A DNA stretch of 64,000 bases, taken from positions 1 through 64,000 of the forward strand of contig CAKREH010000007.1 of NCBI GenBank assembly GCA_934317215.1. The letters run 5' to 3'. The DNA is from an uncultured Roseburia sp. (GTDB lineage: Bacteria > Bacillota > Clostridia > Lachnospirales > Lachnospiraceae). A program made the position numbers and the translations under genes. The notes below the pieces were generated by a model. That model saw only the letters and a program-made list of their open reading frames with translations. It ran no database searches and was not told the DNA's origin. Of this stretch, positions 1 through 7,633 are shown in pieces (within the stretch, counting starts at the first letter, position 1; the number at the start of each line of letters is the position of its first letter).

Positions 1-52
1 TCTGTAATAAAGTTCCGTCTAAATCAAATAAAAGAAGTTTGCATTTCTTCAT
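1..52 (-). CDS. HAD-superfamily hydrolase, N-terminal fragment
   Basis: Only the first 17 codons lie in the window; the gene runs off the left edge. The peptide MKKCKLLLFDLDGTLLQ carries HAD motif I (DxDGT), whose first Asp is the nucleophile of phosphatases and phosphomutases. The ATG at 52 follows AAGGAAAAAATGAT, an acceptable ribosome binding site. HAD membership is clear from motif I; the substrate cannot be inferred from this fragment. Confidence 0.75.
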   Translation of the reverse strand, partial: MKKCKLLLFDLDGTLLQ

Positions 53-139
53 ATCATTTTTTCCTTTTCATTCTTCTCAATAATTACATTTGCATCAATT
101 ACTCCGCCCACAAATAGAGCCAAACTAGAGTCATTTGAT

Positions 140-184
140 AAAACAAATGCCGGAAACCCGCATAAATACAGGCTTTCGGCATTT
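140..184 (-). terminator. Rho-independent terminator of guaA
   Basis: An imperfect stem (AAATGCCGAAAGCC with GGTTTCCGGCATTT, read on the minus strand) followed by GTTTT starts 8 bases after the guaA stop. It separates guaA from the HAD gene. Confidence 0.75.
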
Positions 185-191
185 TAGTCCG

Positions 192-1766
192 TTATTCAAA
201 CTCAATCGTTCCCGGTGGCTTACTCGTCAAATCATACATTACCCTGTTGACGCCCTTCACCTCATTAATAATTCTGCTCATAACTCTCTGGAGCACTTCA
301 AACGGGATCTCTGCTGACTCGGCGGTCATGAAATCTACCGTATTGACGGCACGCAGTGCCACGGCATAGTCGTAAGTACGCTCATCGCCCATGACGCCGA
401 CGGAACGCATATTGGTCAGTGCTGCAAAGTACTGGTTCGGCATCCAGGATGGTGCCTTGCCGTTTGCTTTGGTGTATTCCTCCACTGCCTTGTCCACTTC
501 CTCGCGGTAGATGGCATCGGAATCCTGCACGATCTTGACTTTCTCAGCGTTTACTTCTCCGATGATACGGATACCGAGTCCCGGTCCCGGGAATGGCTGG
601 CGGAAAACAAGTTTTTCCGGGATGCCAAGTTCAAGTCCGGCTTTTCTTACTTCGTCCTTGAAAAGGTTGCGGAGCGGCTCAATGATTTCTTTGAAATCAA
701 CGAAATCCGGCAGACCTCCTACGTTGTGGTGGGATTTGATGACGGCTGACTCTCCGCCAAGTCCGCTCTCAACGACATCCGGGTAAATGGTTCCCTGTGC
801 AAGGAAATCAACGGCTCCGATCTTCTTTGCCTCTTCCTCAAAGACACGGATGAACTCCTCACCGATGATCTTACGTTTATGCTCCGGTTCTGTGACACCG
901 GCTAATTTTCCATAATAACGATCCTGTGCGTTGACACGGATAAAGTTCAGATCAAACTGCCCGTTTGGTCCGAATACTTCTTCGACCTCATCGCCCTCAT
1001 TTTTGCGTAGAAGACCGTGGTCTACAAATACGCAGGTAAGCTGTTTTCCGATTGCACGGGATAACAGACCTGCTGCAACGGAGGAATCCACGCCGCCAGA
1101 TAAGGCAAGCAGTACTTTTCCGTCACCGACTTTTTCGCGGATTTCTTTTACCGTATTCTCCACAAAAGAATCCATTCTCCAGGTTCCCTCACAGCCGCAG
1201 ATGCCGCGTACAAAGTTGTGAAGCATCTTTGTACCTTCCTGTGTGTGAAGTACTTCCGGGTGGAACTGGATTGCAAATAATCCTTTCTCCTGATTCTCTG
1301 CTGCAGCAACCGGACAATCCGCTGTGTGTGCAACGATGTTAAATCCTGGTGCAGCCTTTGAAATATAATCGAAATGACTCATCCAGCAGATCGTATTTTC
1401 TGATACGCCAGTAAATAACGGTGATGAAGTATCAACCATAACCTCGGTCTTACCATACTCACGGACAGGTGCTTTTTCCACCTTTCCTCCAAGTACGTGC
1501 ATCATCAACTGCGCACCATAGCAGAGTCCTAAAACCGGAACGCCAAGTTCAAATAATTCTTTTGAACAGGTCGGTGAATCAGCCTCATAGCAGCTGTTCG
1601 GGCCGCCGGTAAGAATGATTCCCTTTGGATTCATTGCCTTGATCTGCGCGATATCCGTCTTGTAGGAATATATCTCACAGTAAACATTGCATTCTCTGAC
1701 ACGTCTCGCAACCAGCTGATTGTACTGACCGCCAAAATCAATGACAATTACTTTCTCATGATCCAT
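192..1766 (-). CDS. guaA: GMP synthase (glutamine-hydrolysing)
   Basis: Converts XMP to GMP using glutamine and ATP, the last step of guanine nucleotide synthesis. The 524-residue length is normal for the family. The N-terminal class I glutamine amidotransferase domain has its nucleophile at Cys82 in GLCYGAQ, with the partner His/Glu in QFHPE. The ATP pyrophosphatase domain carries the PP-loop ALSGGVDSS, and the protein ends with the conserved tail KPPGTIEFE. A longer reading frame starts at 1835, but the ATG at 1766 has a strong AGGAGGAAG site and gives the usual N-terminus (MDHEKVIVIDFGGQYNQLV). It is transcribed alone, divergently from the membrane-protein gene to its right. Confidence 0.97.
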   Translation of the reverse strand: MDHEKVIVIDFGGQYNQLVARRVRECNVYCEIYSYKTDIAQIKAMNPKGIILTGGPNSCYEADSPTCSKELFELGVPVLGLCYGAQLMMHVLGGKVEKAPVREYGKTEVMVDTSSPLFTGVSENTICWMSHFDYISKAAPGFNIVAHTADCPVAAAENQEKGLFAIQFHPEVLHTQEGTKMLHNFVRGICGCEGTWRMDSFVENTVKEIREKVGDGKVLLALSGGVDSSVAAGLLSRAIGKQLTCVFVDHGLLRKNEGDEVEEVFGPNGQFDLNFIRVNAQDRYYGKLAGVTEPEHKRKIIGEEFIRVFEEEAKKIGAVDFLAQGTIYPDVVESGLGGESAVIKSHHNVGGLPDFVDFKEIIEPLRNLFKDEVRKAGLELGIPEKLVFRQPFPGPGLGIRIIGEVNAEKVKIVQDSDAIYREEVDKAVEEYTKANGKAPSWMPNQYFAALTNMRSVGVMGDERTYDYAVALRAVNTVDFMTAESAEIPFEVLQRVMSRIINEVKGVNRVMYDLTSKPPGTIEFE

Positions 1767-1979
1767 TGATCTTCTTCCTCCTGATGTTTTCGTTGCCTGC
1801 AATCCGTTCGTGACAATGCCATTTTTCAAAAACATGCCCTTCCCTGATACCAGGCTTTAATGATATTTATTATAAGATACGTTCCGGAAGTTTACAAGGC
1901 GTTTTTCCCTCCATTACAGTATTTTGTCACTTTTATCAAAAAATACATATCTCTCTCCATCTCCGGTCATACTATTCAC

Positions 1980-2615
1980 ATGAAAAGACATTCAAATCTC
2001 CCGGATTTTTCACAACTCTGCGCACCGGAGCAGAACCCCATACAGGATATAGTTTCTCTGCTTATCCACTTTTTCTTTCTCGGAAGTTTTTGCGGATTTC
2101 TCTGGGAAATTCTCATCTTTCTTGTAAAGGACGGTACCTTTCGCAATCGCGGATTTTTTTACGGTCCATGGCTTCCCGTTTATGGCATCGGCGCAGTGAT
2201 ATTTTACTGCCTTTTTCATCATTCCGAAAAAAATATATCCACCAGATCCACCCCGTCTTTTCTTTTGAAAATAAAATACCACCCGATCACAATATTCGTA
2301 AAAACTGCTCTGCTCGGAACGGTTCTGGAACTTGTGATCGGATGGTTTCTTGATACTTTTTTTGATCTGCGTTACTGGAATTACAACAGTTATCCTTTTA
2401 ATCTTCATGGATATATCTGCCTTTTGTCAGCAGTCGGATTTGGTGTTGCAGGCATGCTCTGGATCTGCGTGTTTTCTGAAATTTTCCGAAAACTCTGGTT
2501 TTCCCTGTCTCCGGGTTTCAGACACAGTTTCAACCGTGTGCTGATACTCTTATTTCTCGCAGACTGCGCTGCTGCACTGATTTTTCCCAATACCGGACAT
2601 GGAATCACTTTTTAA
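1980..2615 (+). CDS. CmpB-type putative ABC transporter permease (membrane protein)
   Basis: A multi-spanning membrane protein that resembles the 'putative ABC-transporter type IV' family (ABC_trans_CmpB). The family hallmark is visible: a first membrane segment with GSFCGFLWEI, then NRGFFYGPWLPVYGIGA. Four further hydrophobic stretches follow. Biochemical function in this family is not established. The frame is open from 1860 and could add 40 residues, but family members begin just before the first membrane segment, so I prefer Met at 1980. Neither start has a good Shine-Dalgarno, so the start is uncertain. The gene is divergent from guaA. Confidence 0.7.
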   Translation: MKRHSNLPDFSQLCAPEQNPIQDIVSLLIHFFFLGSFCGFLWEILIFLVKDGTFRNRGFFYGPWLPVYGIGAVIFYCLFHHSEKNISTRSTPSFLLKIKYHPITIFVKTALLGTVLELVIGWFLDTFFDLRYWNYNSYPFNLHGYICLLSAVGFGVAGMLWICVFSEIFRKLWFSLSPGFRHSFNRVLILLFLADCAAALIFPNTGHGITF

Positions 2616-2707
2616 CATGTATCCGTTTTCTTCGTCTTTGTCCTCTCCATCCGTTTCATAACCTGCCTTAATGCCGGGTATTTTCAATCAATTGTCGTTC
2701 CAGTCTT

Positions 2708-3226
2708 TTATTCTCTCACACTTCCGCCCTCTAAAAATTCGCTTTCCTCTTCTATGACCTGTTCTTCTTTTTCTTTAAAGATCATTCCGAAAATGGCTCT
2801 CACAAGCGGACCTGCAAAAAAGATCTGCCAGAAAAATGCCATCGGAAAATTCAGTGCTGTTGTCTCAAGCCACACTGCAATCACTTCTTTTCCTGCATGT
2901 TTGAATAAAAGTGTTGCTGCGAGGCTCATCGTCGGGCACATCAGGCAGACCGTGATCGATGAGATGGCAAGGATCAGCATGATCGGTTTGTCCACCCCCG
3001 GTGTCACGATACGAAATGCAAGTTTTTTGGACAGTGATCCATAGAGGAAAAAATCAAGAATAAACGCAAGCGGTCCCATAATGATCAGTTCATGACATGC
3101 ATTTAAAAATACAATGTTGCTCATTCCTCCCATGTTCAGTGCAATGTTGTAGCAGATCATTGCGTACACCATGACGAACACCATTAAAATAGTAAATACG
3201 ACTTCCTGTAACTTTGTTTTTGGCAT
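2708..3226 (-). CDS. DUF2798-type membrane protein
   Basis: A 172-residue protein with four hydrophobic segments at about residues 8-30, 47-65, 80-105 and 120-145. It resembles DUF2798 family proteins, which usually carry two such repeats (the motifs FxxxMVxxM...YN and GPLAFxLDFF are visible). A charged tail ends the protein (KEKEEQVIEEESEF). Function is unknown. The start has a clear AGGAG site. The upstream promoter region is unusual: a terminator-like hairpin lies just after a probable -10 box, and palindromic repeats lie just before it. Confidence 0.7.
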   Translation of the reverse strand: MPKTKLQEVVFTILMVFVMVYAMICYNIALNMGGMSNIVFLNACHELIIMGPLAFILDFFLYGSLSKKLAFRIVTPGVDKPIMLILAISSITVCLMCPTMSLAATLLFKHAGKEVIAVWLETTALNFPMAFFWQIFFAGPLVRAIFGMIFKEKEEQVIEEESEFLEGGSVRE

Positions 3227-3270
3227 ATTTTTCTCCTCATTCTTTTGATAAAATAATTATTTTTACCGAC

Positions 3271-3312
3271 AAAAAAGCAGAGAAAGCAATTTTTGCGATC
3301 GCTTTCTCTGCT
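3271..3312 (-). terminator. Terminator/attenuator between spoIIID and the DUF2798 gene
   Basis: A perfect 12-bp stem AGCAGAGAAAGC/GCTTTCTCTGCT is followed on the minus strand by TTTTTTG. It can end spoIIID transcription. A TATAAT box at 3328-3333 lies just upstream, so the same hairpin would also fall near the 5' end of the DUF2798 leader. Confidence 0.75.
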
Positions 3313-3327
3313 GCACGTCGTGTAATT

Positions 3328-3333
3328 ATTATA
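3328..3333 (-). promoter_or_regulatory. Probable -10 box of the DUF2798 gene
   Basis: A perfect TATAAT on the minus strand. The -35 region 16-17 bases upstream is poor (TATGTG), so the promoter may need an activator; the palindromic repeats at 3364-3500 lie directly upstream. Confidence 0.4.
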
Positions 3334-3363
3334 GCGCATTCCACGAACTCACATAATAGTTTT

Positions 3364-3500
3364 AATTTCACAAATTTTTTACATAATTTGTGAAATTCAT
3401 TGTGCAATTTCGTGAATTGTATTTTCCCATCTCATGAAATCTGTTTTACTGTTTTATGAAACGTGTTTTTTCGTTTTAATAAACTTTCATTTTATGAAAT
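3364..3500. repeat. Array of short palindromic TTTCATGAAA-like motifs
   Basis: Two perfect 13-bp inverted arms, AATTTCACAAATT (3364-3376) and AATTTGTGAAATT (3385-3397), are followed by AATTTCGTGAATT (3406-3418). Further degenerate TTTyATGAAA motifs continue to about 3500. Spacing is roughly 20-28 bases. They lie between spoIIID and the DUF2798 promoter and could be operators. Confidence 0.45.
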
Positions 3501-3512
3501 GCGCTTTTTGTT

Positions 3513-3767
3513 TTATGCATGCTGATGCAGATATTTCTCCCTTGTTGCAAGTCCACCGCGGATATGGCGCTCGGATTTATTAACATCTAACACCTTGCGT
3601 GCCTCCGCCGCAAGCGACGGATTGACCTGGACAAGGCGTTCTGTGACATCTTTATGTACCGTACTCTTGCTGATGCCAAAATGTTTCGCTGCCTGACGCA
3701 CCGTCGTATTATTATCAATAATATATCTGGCTATTTCCATAGCTCTTTCCTCAATATAGGTTTTCAC
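3513..3767 (-). CDS. spoIIID: Stage III sporulation transcriptional regulator SpoIIID
   Basis: A DNA-binding protein of the mother-cell sporulation programme that activates and represses SigE-dependent genes. The 84 residues match the family length and pattern: MKTYIEERAMEIARYI at the N-terminus, a helix-turn-helix at about residues 22-42 (TVRQAAKHFGISKSTVHKDV), and the basic C-terminal segment HIRGGLATREKYL. The start is GTG at 3767. Its only plausible ribosome binding site, AGGGGA (3775-3780), lies inside the 3' arm of a terminator-like hairpin. The preceding locus is a decayed GGDEF gene on the same strand. Confidence 0.93.
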   Translation of the reverse strand: MKTYIEERAMEIARYIIDNNTTVRQAAKHFGISKSTVHKDVTERLVQVNPSLAAEARKVLDVNKSERHIRGGLATREKYLHQHA

Positions 3768-3816
3768 AAAAAAATCCCCTGCAATACTTTGTTTTTACAT
3801 TGTATGCAGGGGATTT
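3768..3816 (-). promoter_or_regulatory. Hairpin sequestering the spoIIID ribosome binding site
   Basis: On the minus strand AATCCCCTGCATAC pairs with GTATTGCAGGGGATT (one bulge, 14-base loop), followed by seven T and then the GTG start of spoIIID. It looks like an intrinsic terminator, probably for the upstream relic. Its 3' arm also contains AGGGGA at 7-base spacing from the spoIIID start, so the folded RNA would hide the site. Confidence 0.7.
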
Positions 3817-3837
3817 GTATACTATTCTTTCAAACAT

Positions 3838-4250
3838 TTATTGCAGCAGCTCCTGTTGTGCATCCTGCTGCTGTTGATGATATGCATTTTTCTGTTCGTA
3901 CATACACCGGTCAGCTTCCCTGACCTTCTCATTAAATTTTTTCCGTGTTCAGCCCAGGCAGCTCCCACTGAAATACTAATATTGTTGTTGTTCATCATTT
4001 CACAGACAGATCTTACATTATCATAAAATTGCGGTTCTGTTGTATCCGGATCAAGTACTACAAATTCATCGCCTCCGATACGATATATCTTATTTTCAAA
4101 TACAGAATAGAGATATCAGCGTCAACGTAGCACTATAACTTAACTGTTCAAATATCTTCTTCTGTGTTTCAATTCTTTCTTTACTTTTTTCCAATTGATC
4201 CACTGTCATCAATGTCCAGACAAAGTATAAGGTCAAAAGAGCTGCCGTCC
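3838..4250 (-). pseudogene. Decayed diguanylate cyclase (GGDEF) gene
   Basis: Reading the minus strand in pieces recovers a linker QKKIFEQLSYSATLT, then ENKIYRIGGDEFVVLD with an intact GGDEF active-site motif, then ISVGAAWAE, then after a frameshift KVREADRCMYEQKNAYHQ and a stop at 3838. The stretch between linker and GGDEF is far too short and also frameshifted, so the core of the cyclase is deleted. No intact reading frame spans the region. It once made or sensed cyclic di-GMP; it is now a relic. Confidence 0.75.
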
Positions 4251-4260
4251 TTATAATCAA

Positions 4261-4449
4261 TCAGACAGCTAAATGCTTCTCCACCGGGACAAAATAATAT
4301 ACAACCTCTTTGCCATTTTCAATATCTCTTTTTCTGGTGGCCAGATGTTCTCCTTCTGCTGCAACTTCATCACAAGAAAGCCCATCCCCGATCTTTATCT
4401 TCTCACCACTTTGCATCCGGTATTGTAATTTCCACACTGGTGCCATCAA
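4261..4449 (-). pseudogene. Short open fragment between the two relics
   Basis: A 62-codon open frame whose product (for example KIKIGDGLSCDEV, NGKEVVYYFVPVEK) I do not recognise. It has no clear ribosome binding site and overlaps the end of the DUF4230 relic in another frame. It could be the sensor part of the broken GGDEF protein joined by deletion. Calling it a fragment rather than a gene is an inference from its position. Confidence 0.35.
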
Positions 4450-4896
4450 CTTTCATATTTACATCCGACATGTCAATTCCAATCTTGGCAAATCCGGTGT
4501 ATTCGCTCCAGAATTTTCTTTCTTTTTCTCCCACATGTGCCAATCCGGTACCTTTTGTTTTCGTGGATTTTGCCACATTGTGATAATAGCATTCCAGTGC
4601 TGCAAGTTCACAGAGAGTTCACTGATTTCAAAAACTTCCTCCAACGATGATTTTGAGATTGTTGTTACGGTTCCTTCTTCTCCGATCACAGCATCTTTCG
4701 CATTTTGGAAAAGACTGGATAACGGATCTGTGTTCATGACTTTTAAAATAACAACCTCTGCAGCGACCGCCAAAATAACTCCTCCTGTGATACAAAAAAG
4801 AGTGCCCTTCCCAAAGAACCGGATAGAATATAATTTTCTATAAATCAAAAAAACAGAGTCTGAATTTTTACTCAACCCCTGTTCCTTTTTTTGCAT
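4403..4896 (-). pseudogene. Frameshifted DUF4230-like membrane-anchored protein
   Basis: The first frame gives a membrane anchor (TLFCITGGVILAVAAEVVIL) and TISKSSLEEVFEISELS. From about 4,612 the typical continuation of DUF4230 proteins lies in another frame: ECYYHNVAKSTKTKGTG, KFWSEYTGFAKIGIDMS, VEITIPDAKW, then a premature stop at 4403. One frameshift plus truncation explains it. DUF4230 proteins have no known function. Confidence 0.65.
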
Positions 4897-4949
4897 ATCC
4901 CCCTATGATAACATGCAATGCCTGTATCATAAGGGGCTTCCAATCATGT

Positions 4950-5558
4950 TTAATTATATTTTAATGCCTTTTTGAGGGCTACTGAAATCGCAGTTCCAAC
5001 CACAAAGCAAACGATTGCCTCAACCAGTCCGTTGACACCTACAAATGCTAAAATGAACAGAAGTGCATTTTTTGCTCCAAGAGCTGACACAAATGACTGG
5101 ATGTATTCCGTATGGTAAAATCCGATCACTAACATTCCCATAAAAAATGTTGTGTTCAGCAGCGGACAGCAAAGGTTACTGATCGTAACAGATGCACCTG
5201 ATGGCAGTTTTGTTTTGCGAAGTCCTTTATAGATCAGACCCGTCAGCCAGCCCATCAAAATACGGGTAGGTACACATACCAAAAATGTTAAAAATCCGTT
5301 GATTCCAAGTAGTGCTGCACCAAACGGGCTCATGCCGAAGCACTGGATGAAACTTGTAATGCCGAACACGCCGCCTAAGATTGCGCCTGCCGCCGGTCCT
5401 AACGTAACAGCTCCTACCGCTACCGGAACAACGATCAGCGTGATCTCAAGACCAGCTGTTCTGATATATCCGATCGGGGTAAAAGCCATGATGAGAATGA
5501 TAGCAACTAAAAGTGCCATCTCCACAAGATACTTTGTGGAAAACTTTTTCTGAGTCAT
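4950..5558 (-). CDS. ECF transporter S component (copy 1)
   Basis: A substrate-binding membrane subunit of an energy-coupling-factor vitamin transporter. It would work with the shared EcfA/EcfA'/EcfT module, which is not in this window. The 202 residues form about six membrane segments with a Gly-rich LGPAAGAILGGVFG early in the protein, typical of ECF S subunits. The substrate is not deducible; folate, pantothenate and other vitamins are all possible. The neighbour at 5705 is a close paralogue of the same length and very similar along its whole length. Each copy has its own promoter, so this is a tandem duplication and not an operon. Confidence 0.85.
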   Translation of the reverse strand: MTQKKFSTKYLVEMALLVAIILIMAFTPIGYIRTAGLEITLIVVPVAVGAVTLGPAAGAILGGVFGITSFIQCFGMSPFGAALLGINGFLTFLVCVPTRILMGWLTGLIYKGLRKTKLPSGASVTISNLCCPLLNTTFFMGMLVIGFYHTEYIQSFVSALGAKNALLFILAFVGVNGLVEAIVCFVVGTAISVALKKALKYN

Positions 5559-5605
5559 AGTCTCTTCCTCTTTCCTTATAATATGTAATTTTTACAACGT
5601 TATTA

Positions 5606-5634
5606 AGTATAGCACTTGCATGCTCATTCCGCAA
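5606..5634 (-). promoter_or_regulatory. Promoter of ECF S component copy 1
   Basis: TTGCGG (5629-5634), a 17-base spacer and TATACT (5606-5611) on the minus strand, about 50 bases upstream of the start. The same boxes and spacing precede copy 2. Confidence 0.7.
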
Positions 5635-5704
5635 TCCCGCCGCCATATTTACTTCGTAATGTCATGTTTTTATTTTCATCCAATTTTTACCATATTCTAT
5701 CCAA

Positions 5705-6313
5705 TTAACTATATTTCAATGCTTTCTTCAAAGCCGCGGAAATTGCGGTTCCGACGATAAAACATACCACTGCCTCAACCAGTCCGTTAATTCCGACAAA
5801 TGCTATCACAAACAAAAATGGATTGCTGACACCAAACTTCTGAACAAACGACTGTATATACTCTGTCTGATAAAAACCAAATACCAGCATGCTCATAAAA
5901 AATGTGGTATTTAAAAGCGGACAGCACAGATTTGCGATCGTGAGCGATACATTTGATGGTATTTTTGTCCTGCGGATTCCCTGATAAATCAGTCCCGTCA
6001 GCCAGCCCGTCAGAATACGGGTCGGCACATACAGCAAAAATGCCAGAAACGGATTGATGCTAAGAAGCATCGCACCAAATGCATTCAGTCCAAAGCAGCG
6101 CAAAAAACTGGCAAGTCCAAACACTCCTCCTAGAATTGCACCAGCCACAGGTCCTAACGTAACAGCTCCTACCGCCACCGGAACAACGATCAGCGTAATC
6201 TCAATACCTGCCGTTTTAATATATCCGAGCGGGGTAAAAGCCATGATAAGAATGATGGCAACTAAAAGTGCCATTTCCACAAGAAACTTTGTGGAAAACT
6301 TTTTCCTGGTCAT
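5705..6313 (-). CDS. ECF transporter S component (copy 2)
   Basis: A paralogue of the preceding S component: same length, near-identical first 60 residues (MTRKKFSTKFLVEMALLVAI compared with MTQKKFSTKYLVEMALLVAI) and the same membrane layout. Differences concentrate in the middle loops, for example LASFLRCFGLNAFGAMLLSI here and ITSFIQCFGMSPFGAALLGI in copy 1. Those could shift substrate preference. It has its own promoter and a 5' leader hairpin (arms near 6356-6365 and 6393-6402). Substrate unknown. Confidence 0.85.
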   Translation of the reverse strand: MTRKKFSTKFLVEMALLVAIILIMAFTPLGYIKTAGIEITLIVVPVAVGAVTLGPVAGAILGGVFGLASFLRCFGLNAFGAMLLSINPFLAFLLYVPTRILTGWLTGLIYQGIRRTKIPSNVSLTIANLCCPLLNTTFFMSMLVFGFYQTEYIQSFVQKFGVSNPFLFVIAFVGINGLVEAVVCFIVGTAISAALKKALKYS

Positions 6314-6419
6314 AGTCCCTTCCTCTTTTCTCGTTTTTATGTAATTTTTTTAGATACAGGATGATTAGTTTCTGAACCAATACAAATTCCTGTCATCCTG
6401 TTCCTTTGCAACGCCTTTA

Positions 6420-6448
6420 AGTATAACATCCGGAATCATTTTCCGCAA
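6420..6448 (-). promoter_or_regulatory. Promoter of ECF S component copy 2
   Basis: TTGCGG (6443-6448), a 17-base spacer and TATACT (6420-6425) on the minus strand, a duplicate of the copy 1 promoter. Confidence 0.7.
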
Positions 6449-6475
6449 TGCAGTGTTTTATATTTATTTGATGTA

Positions 6476-6533
6476 AAAAGCCCGTCCTTCCTGCCAGCTT
6501 CTTCACAGAAGCCGCACTCGAAAGACGGGCTTT
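6476..6533 (-). terminator. Terminator of the butyrate operon
   Basis: The stem AAAGCCCGTC/GACGGGCTTT flanks an inner hairpin (GGCTTCTGTGAAGAAGCT on the minus strand) and is followed by TTTTT. It lies 28 bases after the etfA stop. Confidence 0.85.
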
Positions 6534-6560
6534 CTATCTTACAGGTTATTCACCTATGTA

Positions 6561-7607
6561 TTATTTGCCTAACTCAGCTTTTAATGCTGCTGTTAAAGCA
6601 GGAACGATCTTATTCAGATCACCAACCAGACCGTAATCAGCTACGTCGAAGATTGGAGCATCTTCATCTTTGTTGATTGCGATGATCAGGTCAGAATCTT
6701 CCATACCAGCTACGTGCTGGATTGCTCCGGAAATACCGATTGCAAAGTAGATCTGAGGACGAACAGTTTTACCTGTCTGACCTACCTGTAAATCAACAGG
6801 TAACCAGCCATTCTCTACAACTGCACGGGAGCAGCTTACAGTACCGCCAAGTACCTCTGCAAGATCTTCAAGAAGTTTGAAGTTCTCTTTGGAACCAACT
6901 CCACGACCACCGGAAACAAGGATCTTTGCTTCCATAATGTTTGCTGTGCTCTTAACAGCTTTTACGATGTTTAAGATCTCAACATATCTGTTGTTTGCTG
7001 TAAATCCCGGGTTGTACTCTACAACGTTTGCTTTTGCACCGCTGATCGGAGCGATCTTCTGCATAACACCTGGACGTACAGTTGCCATCTGAGGACGGTT
7101 GTCCGGGCAGGCAATTGTTGCGATGGTGTTACCACCAAATGCAGGACGTGTCATTAATAACTGATTGTGTTTCTGCTCTGATTCTTTACCAGGTGCAGCA
7201 ACCAGTGGGAAATCACCGATCTCAAGAGATGTACAGTCTGCTGTCAGACCTGTTTTTACTCTTGCAGAAACAGTAGGTCCTAAATCACGGCCGATTGCAG
7301 TTGCACCAACTAACATGATTTCCGGTTTATACTCGTTAATTACAGATGCTAATGCATGAGCATACGGCTCTGTTCTGTAGTCTTTTAATTCAGGATCATC
7401 TACTACGATAACTCTGTCAGCACCATACTCAGCTAACTGATCTGCTAATTCTTTTACACCAGAACCAATTAATACAGCAGTTACGTCTGTACCTAAATCT
7501 TTTGCTAAGTCTTTGCCTTTTCCAAGTAACTCAAATGCAACGCCATCTAATACGTTATCTACCTGCTGTGCAAAGACAAATACTCCTTTATATTCTTCTA
7601 ATGCCAT
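6561..7607 (-). CDS. etfA: Electron transfer flavoprotein, alpha subunit
   Basis: The FAD-binding subunit of the EtfAB heterodimer. In butyrate-forming anaerobes it works with butyryl-CoA dehydrogenase in electron bifurcation (NADH to crotonyl-CoA and ferredoxin). The C-terminal FAD domain shows VSGGRGVGSKENF, GQTGKTVRPQIYFAIGISGAIQH and IIAINKDEDAPIFDVADYGLVGD, all ETF-alpha signatures. The frame is open to a GTG at 7619, but the ATG at 7607 (MALEEYKGVFVFAQQ) gives the usual N-terminus and follows GGTGA. It is the last gene of the butyrate operon, 26 bases after etfB. Confidence 0.96.
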   Translation of the reverse strand: MALEEYKGVFVFAQQVDNVLDGVAFELLGKGKDLAKDLGTDVTAVLIGSGVKELADQLAEYGADRVIVVDDPELKDYRTEPYAHALASVINEYKPEIMLVGATAIGRDLGPTVSARVKTGLTADCTSLEIGDFPLVAAPGKESEQKHNQLLMTRPAFGGNTIATIACPDNRPQMATVRPGVMQKIAPISGAKANVVEYNPGFTANNRYVEILNIVKAVKSTANIMEAKILVSGGRGVGSKENFKLLEDLAEVLGGTVSCSRAVVENGWLPVDLQVGQTGKTVRPQIYFAIGISGAIQHVAGMEDSDLIIAINKDEDAPIFDVADYGLVGDLNKIVPALTAALKAELGK

Positions 7608-7633
7608 GTTATTCACCACTTTTCCTTTTTTTA

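Noticed and set aside
1836..1979. Extended N-terminus of the CmpB-like protein from 1860.
   Set aside because: Forty extra residues unlike the family and close to the guaA promoter; start at 1980 preferred, though neither has a clear ribosome binding site.
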